Assembly: GCF_006715165.1 (NCBI RefSeq)
Contig: NZ_VFMS01000001.1
Coordinates: 1,860,001-1,924,000, forward strand
Reading direction: 5' to 3'
Length of the DNA stretch: 64,000 nt
From: Arthrobacter sp. SLBN-122
GTDB lineage: Bacteria; Actinomycetota; Actinomycetes; Actinomycetales; Micrococcaceae
The position numbers were made by a program, and so were the translations under genes. Under the pieces are notes generated by a model, which was not told the origin of the DNA, did no database searches, and worked only from the letters and a program-made list of their open reading frames with translations. This document shows, piece by piece, positions 49,148-58,487 of the stretch. Each line of letters begins with the position of its first letter. Positions within the stretch are counted from its first letter, which is position 1.

Positions 49148-50604
49148 TTATTCAACACCGCCTCAAAAATCTTCTTTGCGTTAGGACTGGTCAGCTGTGC
49201 GCCGGTGGTGATGTTCACGCCTTCCATGACGATCGTGACACTCACCTGCGGGTTGTTTGCGGGGGCGAAGCCGGTGAACCAGGAGTTATTGGTTCCGTTC
49301 CCCAGCTCCGCGGTTCCTGTCTTGCCGGCCACCTGGACGCCGGGGACCGCTGCACCCTTGGCAATGCCCTCGCTGACCGCGCTTGCCATCCACTCCGTAA
49401 TCTGGCCGGCGATCTGCGGGGTGGTGGAGGTGCGCAGCTGCTGCGGCTGCGGTTCGTCGATGACCCGAAGGTCCGGGGAGCGCAAAGTCTTGATGAGGTT
49501 GGGCTGCATCTGCTTTCCGCCGTTGGCGATGGCGGAGGTCATCATATTGATCTGCAGCGGCGTGGCGCGGACATCCTTCTGGCCGATTGCCGACTGCGCC
49601 AGGCCGGGCCCGTCCAGGTTCTCGGGGAACCCGTTGCCCAGCGCGTGGCCCAGCTTCAGCTGGTCACCGACGTCCTCGCCGAAGCCGAACTTCCTGGCCT
49701 GCTCGGCGATGGCATCGCGGCCAAGATCCAGCGCGATGCTGGCGAAGGGAGTGTTGCAGGACTGCTGGAGCGCGAAGGCGAAGCTGGCAGTGTCCCTGGT
49801 GTAGCAGTTGCCGCCCGCGTAGTTGGGCAGCTTGTACTGGATGCCCGGGAAGGGCATTTCGGCAGGATTGGGGAGTTGGCTGTCCTTGTTGTACTTCCCC
49901 GAAGCAAGCGCGGCGGCCGTGTCCACGAGCTTGAAGACGGAGCCCGGTGCCAGCTGTTCCCCTGTGGGACCGCTGACGTTCTGGTTCAGGTTAATGCCTG
50001 GAATCTTGACCAGTTCGTTGATGTTGGCCCGTTCGGCGGCAGCGTCCTGCGTGGCCACTGAGTTGGGGTTGTAGGAAGGCTTGGACGCCATGGCCAGGAT
50101 GGCACCAGTTTTGGGATTGGTCACCACAATGGAGCCGCGCTGGCCGTCCGGAATCAGGCTGTAGGCCAGCTGCTGGACCTGGGGATCGATGGTGAGCTCC
50201 ACTGACGCGCCCTTGGGCTGGTTGCCAAGGAAGAGCTGGCCCACCCGGTCCAGGAAGAGCTGGTCGGAGTTGCCCGCGAGTTCGGCGCCCATGGTTTGCT
50301 CCAGCCCGGTGGCACCGTAGTTCTTGGAGAAGTAGCCGGTGAGGCCGGCATAGAGCTCGGGCTGGGTATAGGTGCGCTGGAACTTGCAGGTCTCCGAACC
50401 GGTTTCCACCGACTCGGCGATGGGGGTGCCGCCAACGATGATGGCTCCGCGGTCGTTGCAGTAGTTCTGCAGGATGGCGCGCTGGTTCAGGGGGTTGGTC
50501 TTGAGGTCGTCGGCGCCCACCACCTGCACATAACTGATGGCACCGAACAGCAGCGCAAACATGGCCACGGCGGCCACCCATGAGTGCCGGATTGCCTGGT
50601 TCAT
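49144..50604 (-). CDS. pbpA: Class B penicillin-binding protein PbpA (transpeptidase)
   Basis: Crosslinks peptidoglycan together with the RodA polymerase encoded next to it. The 486-residue protein has an N-terminal membrane helix (about 8-27) and the transpeptidase motifs SVFK (Ser222), SCN (Ser282) and KTG (Lys428). It overlaps rodA (ATGA) upstream and pknA (GTGA) downstream, so the three are translated together. Confidence 0.95.
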   Translation of the reverse strand: MNQAIRHSWVAAVAMFALLFGAISYVQVVGADDLKTNPLNQRAILQNYCNDRGAIIVGGTPIAESVETGSETCKFQRTYTQPELYAGLTGYFSKNYGATGLEQTMGAELAGNSDQLFLDRVGQLFLGNQPKGASVELTIDPQVQQLAYSLIPDGQRGSIVVTNPKTGAILAMASKPSYNPNSVATQDAAAERANINELVKIPGINLNQNVSGPTGEQLAPGSVFKLVDTAAALASGKYNKDSQLPNPAEMPFPGIQYKLPNYAGGNCYTRDTASFAFALQQSCNTPFASIALDLGRDAIAEQARKFGFGEDVGDQLKLGHALGNGFPENLDGPGLAQSAIGQKDVRATPLQINMMTSAIANGGKQMQPNLIKTLRSPDLRVIDEPQPQQLRTSTTPQIAGQITEWMASAVSEGIAKGAAVPGVQVAGKTGTAELGNGTNNSWFTGFAPANNPQVSVTIVMEGVNITTGAQLTSPNAKKIFEAVLNK

Positions 50605-51989
50605 GCCTGCTTCACCGCCTCGGTAGGAGTGTCAATGCCAGTTGCTGCTGCCGCGCCGGCCGGCGGGAGCGGGGTGGTGTCCACCGGGCCGCGGGCTGCA
50701 TGGGAAATCATCAGGAGGAGCCCCACGATGATCCAGTTGGCCAGGAGGGAAGATCCGCCTGCTGCGAGGAACGGCGTGGTGAGCCCTGTCAAAGGAATGA
50801 GCCGGGTGACACCGCCAATGACCACGAAGCACTGAAGGGCCACCGCAAAGGACAGGCCACAGGCGAGCAGCTTGCCGAACGCATCGCGGGTACCCAGTGC
50901 GGCGCGGAATCCGCGGGTGACCAGCAGCAGGTACAGCAGGACGACGGCGAACAGGCCGATCAGTCCCAGTTCCTCGCCCAGGGACGCGATGATCATGTCG
51001 CTGTTGGCGAAGGGGACCAGGTCCGGGCGTCCCTGGCCAAGGCCGGTGCCCACCAGGCCGCCGTTGGCCATGCCGAAGAGGCCTTCGATGACCTGCCGGC
51101 TGCCGTTTTCATAGACGTCGGGGGAGAAGGCGTTGAGCCAGCCGTAGACGCGCTGCTGGACGTGGGAGAACACCTGGGCCGCCACGAAACCGCCGCCGAG
51201 GATCAGGGCCAGGCCGATGACCACCCAGCTGATCCTGCTGGTGGCCACGTAGATCATGACAATGAACAGCCCGAAGAACAACAGGGAGGAACCAAGGTCG
51301 CGCTGGAAGATCAGGACCCCGATGCTGACCAGCCAGGCCGTAATCATGGGGCCCATGTCCTTGAACCGGGGAAACTGCAGGGGGCCAATCTTGCGGCCGG
51401 CGAGCAGGATGAGGTCGCGGTTGGAGGAAAGATACCCGGCGAAGAATATGGCGAGGGTAATCTTTGCTACTTCGCCCGGCTGGAACGTCATGGGGCCGAA
51501 CCTGATCCACACCCGTGCGCCCAGGATTTCCCCGGCGCTGATCCCCGGCACAAGGGGCAGGATCAGGAGCAGGGCCGACGCAGCCAGCGAAATGAAGGTG
51601 AACCGGCGCAGGACGCGGTGGTCCTTGAGGAAGAACACGACGGTGATGGCCACAGCCATGGCGATCAGGGTCCACCGGAGCTGGTTGTTGCCAGTATCCT
51701 CGCCCGGAGCGTCGAGGCGGTGGATCATCGCCAGGCCCAGGCCATTCAGGGCAACCACAATCGGAAGAATTACCGGATCGGCATATTTGGCACGGAAGCG
51801 CAGGACACCGTGGAACACCAGGGCGGCCACCGCCAACAGGCTGGACTGGAACCAGAAGTCCGAATCGAAGGCCTTCTCCTGGTCCACGCCCACCAGCATG
51901 TTGGCGCCGATGCCGACGGCAAGTGCCATCAGCAGGAGCGCAAGTTCAACGTTCCGGCGGGGCTTGGGCAAAGTGCTTACCTGGCTCAT
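50601..51989 (-). CDS. rodA: Peptidoglycan polymerase RodA/FtsW family
   Basis: A SEDS-family glycosyltransferase of 462 residues with about ten membrane helices. Conserved features include VWIRFGPMTFQPGEVAKI with the catalytic Asp-containing loop (GGLVGTGLGQG..DLVPFANSDMIIASLGEELG). I chose ATG 51989, which overlaps the pstP stop as ATGA; a frame opening farther upstream (52169) lies inside pstP and is not favoured. Pairs with PbpA for elongation. Confidence 0.94.
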   Translation of the reverse strand: MSQVSTLPKPRRNVELALLLMALAVGIGANMLVGVDQEKAFDSDFWFQSSLLAVAALVFHGVLRFRAKYADPVILPIVVALNGLGLAMIHRLDAPGEDTGNNQLRWTLIAMAVAITVVFFLKDHRVLRRFTFISLAASALLLILPLVPGISAGEILGARVWIRFGPMTFQPGEVAKITLAIFFAGYLSSNRDLILLAGRKIGPLQFPRFKDMGPMITAWLVSIGVLIFQRDLGSSLLFFGLFIVMIYVATSRISWVVIGLALILGGGFVAAQVFSHVQQRVYGWLNAFSPDVYENGSRQVIEGLFGMANGGLVGTGLGQGRPDLVPFANSDMIIASLGEELGLIGLFAVVLLYLLLVTRGFRAALGTRDAFGKLLACGLSFAVALQCFVVIGGVTRLIPLTGLTTPFLAAGGSSLLANWIIVGLLLMISHAARGPVDTTPLPPAGAAAATGIDTPTEAVKQA

Positions 51990-53719
51990 TTCGCCGCCTC
52001 GCAGGTGATAGTCGGAGTGGGGGAAGGAGAAGCTCCCGATGGTGCAGGTGAAGGCGCTGGCGCCGGGGCGTCCGATGCGGGCGGCGGCGGAGCGGCTTCG
52101 CTGGCCGGTGGTGCTGCACTTGCTGAGGGTGCTGTGCTTCCTGAGGGGCCGGCCGACGGCTTGGGGCATTCGTCCTCGGGCGAGGTGGTTCCTGTGAGCT
52201 CCAGGTTCTTGACGATCCGCTGGGCGTCGTAGAGATCGTTGGCAGGAACGGTCTGGCGCACCCGCTGCTGCGAGAACGGCGGGAGCGAGTCCATGCGGAT
52301 CTCCGTCACGGTTTCAAGCGAGGACAGCTGGATGGGGCCGAGTCTCTGGGACACCCCGTTGTAGATGGCAACACGGGAATCGAACTCGCCCACGTAGTAG
52401 CGGGTCTGGGTCCAGGCGTACCCAAGCCATAGGCCAACGGCCACGACAACCAGGACGGCGGCTGCGACGGACCAGGCCACCCAGCGGCGGGGACGCAGCA
52501 CCGGCAGGGTGTCCTCCGGCTCGCCGGCCGGTTCCGCCTTGTGCGTGAGGAGGGTGGCTGCCCGCCGTGCGACGGTACGCCCTGCCACGGTTGGAATGGA
52601 GCCGGATTCGGCTGCGGCAGCAGCGGCACCCACGAGTTCATGCGGGCGGGAGGCGAGTTCTTCGCGGAGGACTTCCGCCGAAAGATGCTCACCGAGGTGG
52701 GGGTCGGTGCTGCCGGGATCAGGAGAACCGGTTTCCCCCTCCTTGGCGCCGCCGTCAACCGGCTCCTTTTCCGGGCCCGGGTGTTGCCCGGCATTTTCCG
52801 GGTCGGAACCGGCTTTGGCGGCTTCCTTCCCGTCCCCGGGGATGGAGGATGCGGCTGTGGCGGGGCCGGCGGCACCCGCTGCCGCGGCAGCGGACTTGCT
52901 GCCCTGCACCGGCGGAACGATTTCGACGGCGGCAGTACTGACGTCGTCGGGCGTTTCCTCCACGATGTCCACCATGACCACGGTGACGTTGTCCGGGGAA
53001 CCGGCCTCAAGGGTCAGCTGGACAAGGGTTTCGGCGCACTCGTGCAGGTTGTGGGTTTCCCGGACCGTCCGCTCCACGGCGTGGGCGGCAACGTAGTTCA
53101 GCCCGTCCGAGCACAGCAGCCAGCGGTCGCCCGGGCGGGCGTCGAGGGTGTCCAGATCGAGTTCGGGGCTGGCATCGACGTCCCCCAGGACACGCATGAG
53201 GACATTCTTGTGGGGGTGCGTTTCCGCTTCCTCCGGCCGGAGCCGGCCTTCGTCGATAAGCCGCTGGACGAAGGTGTGGTCCACGCTGACCTGCTTGTAT
53301 TCGCCGTCGCGGAGCCGGTAGGCGCGTGAATCGCCGATGTGCGCGAAGTGCAGCTTGCCGTCAGCCAGCAGGAGCGCCGTCACGGTGGTGCCCATGCCCG
53401 CCAGCTTGGGATTGATGTGCACCAGTTCGGAGAGCAGTGAGTTGGCGGTCTGGATTTCATCGGCCAGGATCGTCCCGGCTTCGTCGCCGTGGTCCGGACT
53501 GTCGAGGTGGATCATGTCCAGGACGGTTGCGGCTGAGGCAACGTCGCCACCCGCGTGCCCTCCCATGCCGTCCGCGACGACGGCGAGGTGGCGTCCGGCG
53601 TAGGCGGAATCGTCGTTCTTGGAGCGGATCCGACCGACGTCGGACCGCGCCGCAAAGCGCATGATGAGGGGCCGCTGCCCCGGGCTGGAGCCGGTTGCGG
53701 AGTTTTCAGCCTCGGCCAC
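51986..53719 (-). CDS. pstP: PP2C-family Ser/Thr protein phosphatase PstP
   Basis: Dephosphorylates PknA/PknB and their targets. The 577-residue protein has PP2C motifs SDVGRIRSKNDD, VVADGMGGHAGGDVAS, GDSRAYRLRDG, CSDGLNYVA and SPDNVTVV (to about 245). A long Ala/Pro/Glu linker, a membrane helix (about 415-435) and an extracellular Pro/Ser/Ala-rich tail follow. Metal-binding Asp residues are complete. GTG 53719 is 2 nt after the fhaB stop. Confidence 0.94.
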   Translation of the reverse strand: MAEAENSATGSSPGQRPLIMRFAARSDVGRIRSKNDDSAYAGRHLAVVADGMGGHAGGDVASAATVLDMIHLDSPDHGDEAGTILADEIQTANSLLSELVHINPKLAGMGTTVTALLLADGKLHFAHIGDSRAYRLRDGEYKQVSVDHTFVQRLIDEGRLRPEEAETHPHKNVLMRVLGDVDASPELDLDTLDARPGDRWLLCSDGLNYVAAHAVERTVRETHNLHECAETLVQLTLEAGSPDNVTVVMVDIVEETPDDVSTAAVEIVPPVQGSKSAAAAAGAAGPATAASSIPGDGKEAAKAGSDPENAGQHPGPEKEPVDGGAKEGETGSPDPGSTDPHLGEHLSAEVLREELASRPHELVGAAAAAAESGSIPTVAGRTVARRAATLLTHKAEPAGEPEDTLPVLRPRRWVAWSVAAAVLVVVAVGLWLGYAWTQTRYYVGEFDSRVAIYNGVSQRLGPIQLSSLETVTEIRMDSLPPFSQQRVRQTVPANDLYDAQRIVKNLELTGTTSPEDECPKPSAGPSGSTAPSASAAPPASEAAPPPPASDAPAPAPSPAPSGASPSPTPTITCEAAK

Positions 53720-53721
53720 GG

Positions 53722-54201
53722 TTACGGCCTCAATTCAATGACCGTCTTGCCGATTCTCACGGGTACCCCTGCCTCGACGGGCAGGGCACGGGTAAGTTGC
53801 TGGTCTCCCAGGTAGGTTCCGTTGGTGGAGCCAAGATCCTCGATGAACCAGCGGCTGCCCTGGGGGAAGAGCCTGGCGTGGCGGCCGGAGGCGTAGTCGT
53901 CCTCCAGCACCAGGGTGGCTTCCTGGGCGCGTCCCAGCAGGATGGGGCTGGCTGCCAGCGGCAGGGTCCTGCCCTTGAGCGGTCCTTCGACCACTACCAG
54001 TTGCCGGGCCTGCTGCTTGACGGGCTGCTGGTTCTCTGCGAGTTCCGGGTTCCGGCGGACCTGGCGGGCGGTCGGGACGCCCGAGGCGGCTTTCCGGCCC
54101 AGCATGAGATCCCGGCGCATGGCGGAGACGATGCTGAAGATGAGCACCCAAAGGAGCAGCAGGAAGCCGAACCGCAGCGCGGTGATGGTCAGGTCGCTCA
54201 T
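53722..54201 (-). CDS. fhaB: FHA-domain membrane protein FhaB
   Basis: A 159-residue protein: one N-terminal membrane helix (about 8-28), then a C-terminal FHA domain with GR (LLGRAQE), S-R-H (YASGRHARL) and N (LGSTNGTYLG), the residues that read phosphothreonine. The mycobacterial FhaB/FipA is phosphorylated by PknA and acts at the septum. The ATG overlaps fhaA (ATGA at 54198-54201). Confidence 0.92.
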   Translation of the reverse strand: MSDLTITALRFGFLLLLWVLIFSIVSAMRRDLMLGRKAASGVPTARQVRRNPELAENQQPVKQQARQLVVVEGPLKGRTLPLAASPILLGRAQEATLVLEDDYASGRHARLFPQGSRWFIEDLGSTNGTYLGDQQLTRALPVEAGVPVRIGKTVIELRP

Positions 54202-54938
54202 GCGTGGCCACCCGGGTTGGCAGGAAGCAGGCGGAAGATGATCTTTGTCCGTCCCATCGTGATGGTGGATCCGTCTGTGAGTTCGGTGCTGCCGGAGACC
54301 TTTTGGCCGTTGACGTAGCTGCCGTTGGTGGACCCCAGGTCCACGGCGCTGGTTACGCCGTTGGCGGTGCGGATTTCCAGGTGGCGCCGCGATACGCCGG
54401 TGTCCTCGATGTGGATATCGGCCTCGGATGACCGGCCCAGGACGATGGACGGGGCGTTCAGCGAATAGCGCTGGCCCTCAATGTCCAGGACGGGCTGCAG
54501 CCGCACGGGCGCACGGTTGGGTGCTGCCGGAACGTTCGGCCTGGGCTGGTTCGCGCCGGAGCCCTGGGATTTCTCGGTGGAGGAGGCAATTTCGAAATCG
54601 CCGGGGCGAAGTGCAGTCTCGCGGCGGAAGGAAATCCGGACGGGCCCCTGGAGGATGTAGCCCTGGCTCCGGACGTGGTTGATGACCACATCGCAGAGTT
54701 CTTCGGCCAGCGGCGTGCCCCACTCCTGGGCGCGTCCGAAGTCGTCGTCGCTGAGCTGGACGTCAAAGACGTTGGGGACCAAAGTCCGTCCGGCCGCAAC
54801 GGTGATCGCTTTGTGGTCCACCTCGCGGCGGAGCCTGCTGGCGATCTCCACAGGTTCGACCTGGGCTTTGGAACCGGTGGAGAAGACACCGCGGACGGCC
54901 TTTTCAATGCCACGTTCAACCTTGTCCAGCAGACCCAT
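54198..54938 (-). CDS. fhaA: FHA-domain protein FhaA (DUF3662 plus FHA)
   Basis: A 246-residue cytoplasmic protein: an N-terminal DUF3662 domain (MGLLDKVERGIEKAV to about 120), a Pro/Asn linker, and an FHA domain (about 160-246) with VLGRSSEADIHIED, SRRHLEI and STNGSYVNG. The mycobacterial FhaA binds the phosphorylated pseudokinase part of MviN and dampens peptidoglycan synthesis; the matching pseudokinase is at 11167-12834. First gene of the operon, ATG 54938 behind an AAAGGAG site 6 nt upstream. Confidence 0.94.
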   Translation of the reverse strand: MGLLDKVERGIEKAVRGVFSTGSKAQVEPVEIASRLRREVDHKAITVAAGRTLVPNVFDVQLSDDDFGRAQEWGTPLAEELCDVVINHVRSQGYILQGPVRISFRRETALRPGDFEIASSTEKSQGSGANQPRPNVPAAPNRAPVRLQPVLDIEGQRYSLNAPSIVLGRSSEADIHIEDTGVSRRHLEIRTANGVTSAVDLGSTNGSYVNGQKVSGSTELTDGSTITMGRTKIIFRLLPANPGGHA

Positions 54939-55320
54939 GGTTCTTCTCCTTTCCCCCCGGGTTCCGGGGCAGTAGTTGTTGCTGGCCAGCTCCTGCAGGG
55001 CGGTCCGGCACTGCGCGGCGTGCCCGCCGGCAGCGGCCACTCCTACACCCGATACTACTGGCCACCCCTGCGAATGACCTTAATCCACAACGGCCGGGCG
55101 CCGGCAAAAGTTCAGATGCGGCCCTGCCCGCCGTTCACTTGCCTGGGCTCCGGGGGTCAGTTTTGGGCCGGTAATCCGGCTCCTCTGAGCCGCTGTTCCG
55201 GGCGTGTGGAAGGGGCAAAGTGGGCCAATTGGTAATTTGCGGCATCTGTCCGTTATGCTTGATCTCGCTGCTTTTACGAGGCGCGGAACGGGAAACCGGA
55301 CCGGTCGAGTGGAAGAAGTT
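54939..55320. other. Non-coding spacer between fhaA operon and tRNA-Leu
   Basis: No gene is supported here. It holds the candidate promoter of the fhaA operon (TAGTAT at 55057-55052, minus strand, without a convincing -35), and the tRNA-Leu leader. Confidence 0.5.
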
Positions 55321-55405
55321 GCGCGCGAGTGGCGGAACGGCAGACGCGCTGGCTTCAGGTGCCAGTGTCCGAAAGGGCGTGGGGGTTCAAATCCCCCCTC
55401 GCGCA
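55321..55405 (+). tRNA. tRNA-Leu (anticodon CAG)
   Basis: Acceptor GCGCGAG/CTCGCGC, class II variable arm (TGTCCGAAAGGGCGTG), anticodon stem CTGGC/GCCAG with the loop TTCAGGT (anticodon CAG), T-arm GGGGGTTCAAATCCCCC. Discriminator A; CCA is not encoded. 85 nt. Confidence 0.96.
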
Positions 55406-55417
55406 CGCAATTGGAAC

Positions 55418-55450
55418 AGCCCCGGTCTTAGGATCGGGGCTCTTCTGTTT
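55418..55450 (+). terminator. Rho-independent terminator after tRNA-Leu
   Basis: AGCCCCGGTC (55418-55427) and GATCGGGGCT (55432-55441) form a 10-bp stem (one G-T) with a TTAG loop, followed by CTTCTGTTT. Confidence 0.85.
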
Positions 55451-55551
55451 AATCTCTGACCGCTGGTCCTGGGCTTGTTCGCGAATCCTGGCCTTGAAGG
55501 TTCGGATCCGCGAACAAGCTTAGGTTTTGCCTTGCTGCTCCGGCACGAGGG

Positions 55552-56250
55552 TTACGGGCGCGCCGAAGCCTTGAACCGGCGTCGTGAGTTGGCCAGGTGG
55601 CTGCGCATGGCGGCCGCCGCGGCAGCCTGGTCACCGTCCGCGATCGCGTCCCGGATGGAGCGGTGCTCCAGCACTACCTGCTCGAAGTGGTCGCGGGCGT
55701 ACTGTTCGGCGCCGGTCATCAGGCGGGTGCGCGGCATGGAGATCATGGTCTGCCCCAGGGCAGCGAGGCAGTCGGAGTAGTAGGGGTTGCCGGACGCCGC
55801 CGCCACAGCCCGGTGGAACTCAAAATCCGACTTCATGGCATGGGCGGGATGGTCCGCGCTGTCCCTGAAGGCGTCCAGCGCCGCGGTGACGGCCCGCAAC
55901 TGCCGGTCAGTGCGGTTCTGCGCGGCCAGTGCGGCAGCTTCCGTTTCCACTCCCATCCGGAAGGCCAGCAGGTGCAGCCTGTCTTCGGTGCTGGCCACCG
56001 GACGGCCGCCCGCCACCCCAGGTGGCCCGTCCGTGGGGGGAGTGAGGGCGAAGCTGCCGCGCCCGCGCTCGGTCTCGACAAGCCCCTCAGCCTGGAGCCG
56101 GGTGAGGGCGGCGCGGACCACCGTACGGCTGACGCCAAAATCGCTGATGAGCGTGTTCTCGCTGGGCAGCTTCTCGCCCGGCTGGATCACGCCGTCGACG
56201 ATGCGGTTGCGAAGGTCAGCGGCAAGGTCCGCGGTGAGGTTCCGGCTCAT
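55552..56250 (-). CDS. FadR/GntR-family transcriptional regulator (FCD domain)
   Basis: A 232-residue regulator: a winged-helix domain (about 5-65, RIVDGVIQPGEKLPSENTLI, SRTVVRAALTRLQAEGLV) followed by an all-helical FCD effector domain with the metal-site acidic/His residues (SDFEFHRAVAAASGNPY, EHRSIRDAI). It is 9 nt after the sugar-acid dehydratase gene, same strand, so the two form an operon. A perfect FadR-type operator lies in front of that operon, so the protein probably represses its own operon and is released by a sugar acid. Confidence 0.9.
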   Translation of the reverse strand: MSRNLTADLAADLRNRIVDGVIQPGEKLPSENTLISDFGVSRTVVRAALTRLQAEGLVETERGRGSFALTPPTDGPPGVAGGRPVASTEDRLHLLAFRMGVETEAAALAAQNRTDRQLRAVTAALDAFRDSADHPAHAMKSDFEFHRAVAAASGNPYYSDCLAALGQTMISMPRTRLMTGAEQYARDHFEQVVLEHRSIRDAIADGDQAAAAAAMRSHLANSRRRFKASARP

Positions 56251-56259
56251 GGCTCAAGA

Positions 56260-57387
56260 TTACGCGCCGAACTCCACGGTCTCGGTGGTCCAGGCGCGGG
56301 CCTGCTCGCTGAGAGTGACGCCGAGTCCGGGGCGGTCCGGGACGATCATGCGGCCGTCCTTGGTCTCCAGCCGCTCGTTGAACAAGGGATCCAGCCAGTC
56401 GAAGTGCTCCACCCAGGGTTCGCGGGGGTAAGCCGCCGCGAGGTGGAGGTGGATCTCCATGGCGAAATGCGGGGCCAGGCCCAGCCCGCGTTCGTCCGCG
56501 AGGGCGGCCAAGCGCAGGAATTGGGTGATGCCGCCCACCCGAGGGGCGTCCGGCTGGATGATGTCGCAACCGTTGGCGTTCATGAGGCCCTTGTGCTCAG
56601 CGACGGAGGCGAGCATCTCGCCGGTGGCAATGGGCGTGTCGAGGACCTGAGCCAGGTGGGCATGGCCTTCGAAGTCGTAGGCGTCCAGCGGCTCCTCGAT
56701 CCAGACCAGGTCGAATTCCTCGAGCCGGCGTCCCATCCGCAGGGCGGTGGCGCGGTCCCACTGCTGGTTGGCGTCCACCATGAGCGGAACGTCCCAGCCG
56801 ATGTGTTCGCGGATCCCGGCTACGCGTCGCAGGTCCTCTTTGCTGTCCGGGAGGCCCACCTTGATCTTGATGCCTCCGATGCCTTCCTCGATCGACTGGG
56901 TGGCCCGTGCCTTTACCTCGTCGAGGGTGGCGTTCAGGAACCCGCCGGACGTGTTGTACGTCCGCACTGAGTCGCGGTAGGAGCCAAGGAACTTCGCCAG
57001 CGGCAGCCCGGCGCGCTTTGCCTTGAGGTCGTACAAAGCAATGTCGACGGCGGCGAGGGCCTGGGTGGCGACACCGGAGCGGCCCACCGAGGCGCCCGCC
57101 CAGAGCAGCTTGGTGTAAATCTTCGCGATGTCATTGGGGTCCTCGCCAATGAGGCCGGCGGCGACCTCCTTGGCATGGGCGTACTGAGCGGGGCCGCCTG
57201 CACGCTTGGAGTAGCTGAAACCGATGCCGGAGTGCCCCAGCTCCGTGGTGATTTCCGCGAACAGGAAGACCACCTCGGTCATCGGCTTCTGCCGGCCGGT
57301 GAAGACCTTGGCGTCGCTGATGGGAACGGCCAGGGGAAGGCGGGCGGTGGACAGCTTGACGTGCCGGATCAGATCGACGGTGCTCAT
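56260..57387 (-). CDS. Mandelate racemase/enolase-superfamily dehydratase (L-talarate/galactarate type)
   Basis: A 375-residue enolase-superfamily protein. Catalytic KxK (Lys174, Lys176 in GIKIKVG), metal ligands Asp205 (MVDAN), Glu231 (WIEEPLD) and Glu257 (ATGEML), catalytic His307 (APHFAM), and Glu327 (WVEHFDW). The C-terminal pattern PHFAMEIHLHLAAAY resembles L-talarate/galactarate dehydratases, so it likely dehydrates an aldaric acid. Exact substrate is uncertain. ATG 57387 follows CAGGAG. Next gene is the FadR-type regulator. Confidence 0.87.
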   Translation of the reverse strand: MSTVDLIRHVKLSTARLPLAVPISDAKVFTGRQKPMTEVVFLFAEITTELGHSGIGFSYSKRAGGPAQYAHAKEVAAGLIGEDPNDIAKIYTKLLWAGASVGRSGVATQALAAVDIALYDLKAKRAGLPLAKFLGSYRDSVRTYNTSGGFLNATLDEVKARATQSIEEGIGGIKIKVGLPDSKEDLRRVAGIREHIGWDVPLMVDANQQWDRATALRMGRRLEEFDLVWIEEPLDAYDFEGHAHLAQVLDTPIATGEMLASVAEHKGLMNANGCDIIQPDAPRVGGITQFLRLAALADERGLGLAPHFAMEIHLHLAAAYPREPWVEHFDWLDPLFNERLETKDGRMIVPDRPGLGVTLSEQARAWTTETVEFGA

Positions 57388-57438
57388 GAGTTACTCCTGG
57401 AAGCGGGGGACTGGGCTCCTTCGCCCACGCTCTTAGGA

Positions 57439-57467
57439 TATAAGTGCAGTACTTGTATTACAAGTGC
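57439..57467 (-). promoter_or_regulatory. Candidate promoter with operator of the dehydratase-regulator operon
   Basis: On the minus strand a TTGTAA -35 box (in the operator), 17 bp and TATCCT -10 box (57444-57439) form a well-spaced promoter. The -35 lies within the palindrome described next. Confidence 0.6.
57451..57465. promoter_or_regulatory. FadR-type operator palindrome
   Basis: ACTTGTATTACAAGT is a perfect inverted repeat containing TTGTATTACAA, the TNGTNNNACNA pattern bound by FadR-subfamily GntR regulators. It overlaps the -35 box of the dehydratase promoter and lies 78 bp before the divergent oxidoreductase gene. Confidence 0.75.
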
Positions 57468-57542
57468 GTACAGGCGGTGTGCTGCTTAACTCCTGGAAGG
57501 AGAACTGGAATAGCCGCGTCCTGTTGCGCCGTTGTCGAATGC

Positions 57543-58469
57543 ATGAAGGCAATTACCTACAGTGAATACGGAAGCCCGGACATCCTCGAATTGACCGATG
57601 TGCCCCTGCCCAAGGTGGGGCCGGGCATGGTCCTGGTCAAAGTGAAGGCGGCCGCTGTCAATCCGGTGGACTGGAAGATCATGGCCGGCTACCTGGACGC
57701 GGTCATGGACCTGCAGTTTCCCGCGATTCCCGGATGGGATGTGGCGGGGGTTGTCGAGTCCGTGGGTATCGACGCCCGGCAGTTCCAGCCCGGCGACGAG
57801 GTCATTGCCTACGGCCGCAAGGACTATGTCCATGGCGGAAGTTTCGCCGAGTACATCGCCTTGCCGGAAAGACTGCTGGCCCGCAAGCCCGCCTCGCTTG
57901 GCTGGAACGAATCAGCGGGGCTTCCGTTGGCCGGGCTGACGGCGTACCAGGTCCTGAACCGCCTGGGCCTCACGTCCGGTGAGACTGTCCTTATCCACGG
58001 CGGCGCCGGCGGGGTGGGGTCGCTGGGAATCCAGCTCGCGGTGGCACGGGGTGCGAAGGTTATTGCTACGGCCTCTGAGAAGAACCATGAATTCCTCCGC
58101 TCCCTGGGCGCCCAGCCGGTTGCCTATGGGGGCGGGGGCCTTGCTGACCGCGTACGGGCGCTGCGTCCCGGCGGTGTGGAAGTGGTTGCCGATTTCGCCG
58201 GGGGCAATCTCGACGCGACCCTGGCGGTACTGGCCGAAGGTGGAAGGCACGCATCCATCGCCGACAGCGAGGTGGAGGAGCAGGGCGGCACCTGGATTTG
58301 GGTCAGTCCGGTCGGAGCCGATCTCCAGGAACTCGCCGAACTGGTGGACCAGCGGAACATTCGGGTGGAGGTTGCCAAGGTTCTCCCGTTGGCCCAGTCC
58401 GCGGAGGCTTTCCGCCTGAACATGGAGGGGCATACCCGGGGCAAAATTGTGGTGGCCGTGGACGCCTGA
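57543..58469 (+). CDS. NADP-dependent oxidoreductase, quinone-reductase-like (MDR superfamily)
   Basis: A 308-residue medium-chain reductase without zinc ligands. Start MKAITYSEYGSPDILELTD is typical of the family; the cofactor motif is HGGAGGVGSLGIQLAVARG (about 150-168); ends with GKIVVAVD. It likely reduces quinones or enones with NADPH. It is divergent from the dehydratase operon and may share the FadR-type operator. The ATG 57543 lacks a clear ribosome binding site. Confidence 0.88.
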   Translation: MKAITYSEYGSPDILELTDVPLPKVGPGMVLVKVKAAAVNPVDWKIMAGYLDAVMDLQFPAIPGWDVAGVVESVGIDARQFQPGDEVIAYGRKDYVHGGSFAEYIALPERLLARKPASLGWNESAGLPLAGLTAYQVLNRLGLTSGETVLIHGGAGGVGSLGIQLAVARGAKVIATASEKNHEFLRSLGAQPVAYGGGGLADRVRALRPGGVEVVADFAGGNLDATLAVLAEGGRHASIADSEVEEQGGTWIWVSPVGADLQELAELVDQRNIRVEVAKVLPLAQSAEAFRLNMEGHTRGKIVVAVDA

Positions 58470-58487
58470 TTCGGGCCTTCCGGTCTC

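Noticed and set aside
50580..52232. 550-codon open frame on the plus strand across rodA
   Set aside because: Antisense to the SEDS protein; composition (Gln, His, Asp, Glu rich) typical of a shadow frame of a membrane protein.
56251..56262. Leaderless promoter TAATCT before the FadR-type regulator
   Set aside because: The hexamer overlaps the stop of the dehydratase gene 9 nt upstream; operon transcription is the simpler explanation, so it was not listed as a promoter.
55597..56970. 457-codon plus-strand frame opposite the FadR-type regulator and dehydratase
   Set aside because: Shadow frame; both minus-strand genes have complete family motifs.
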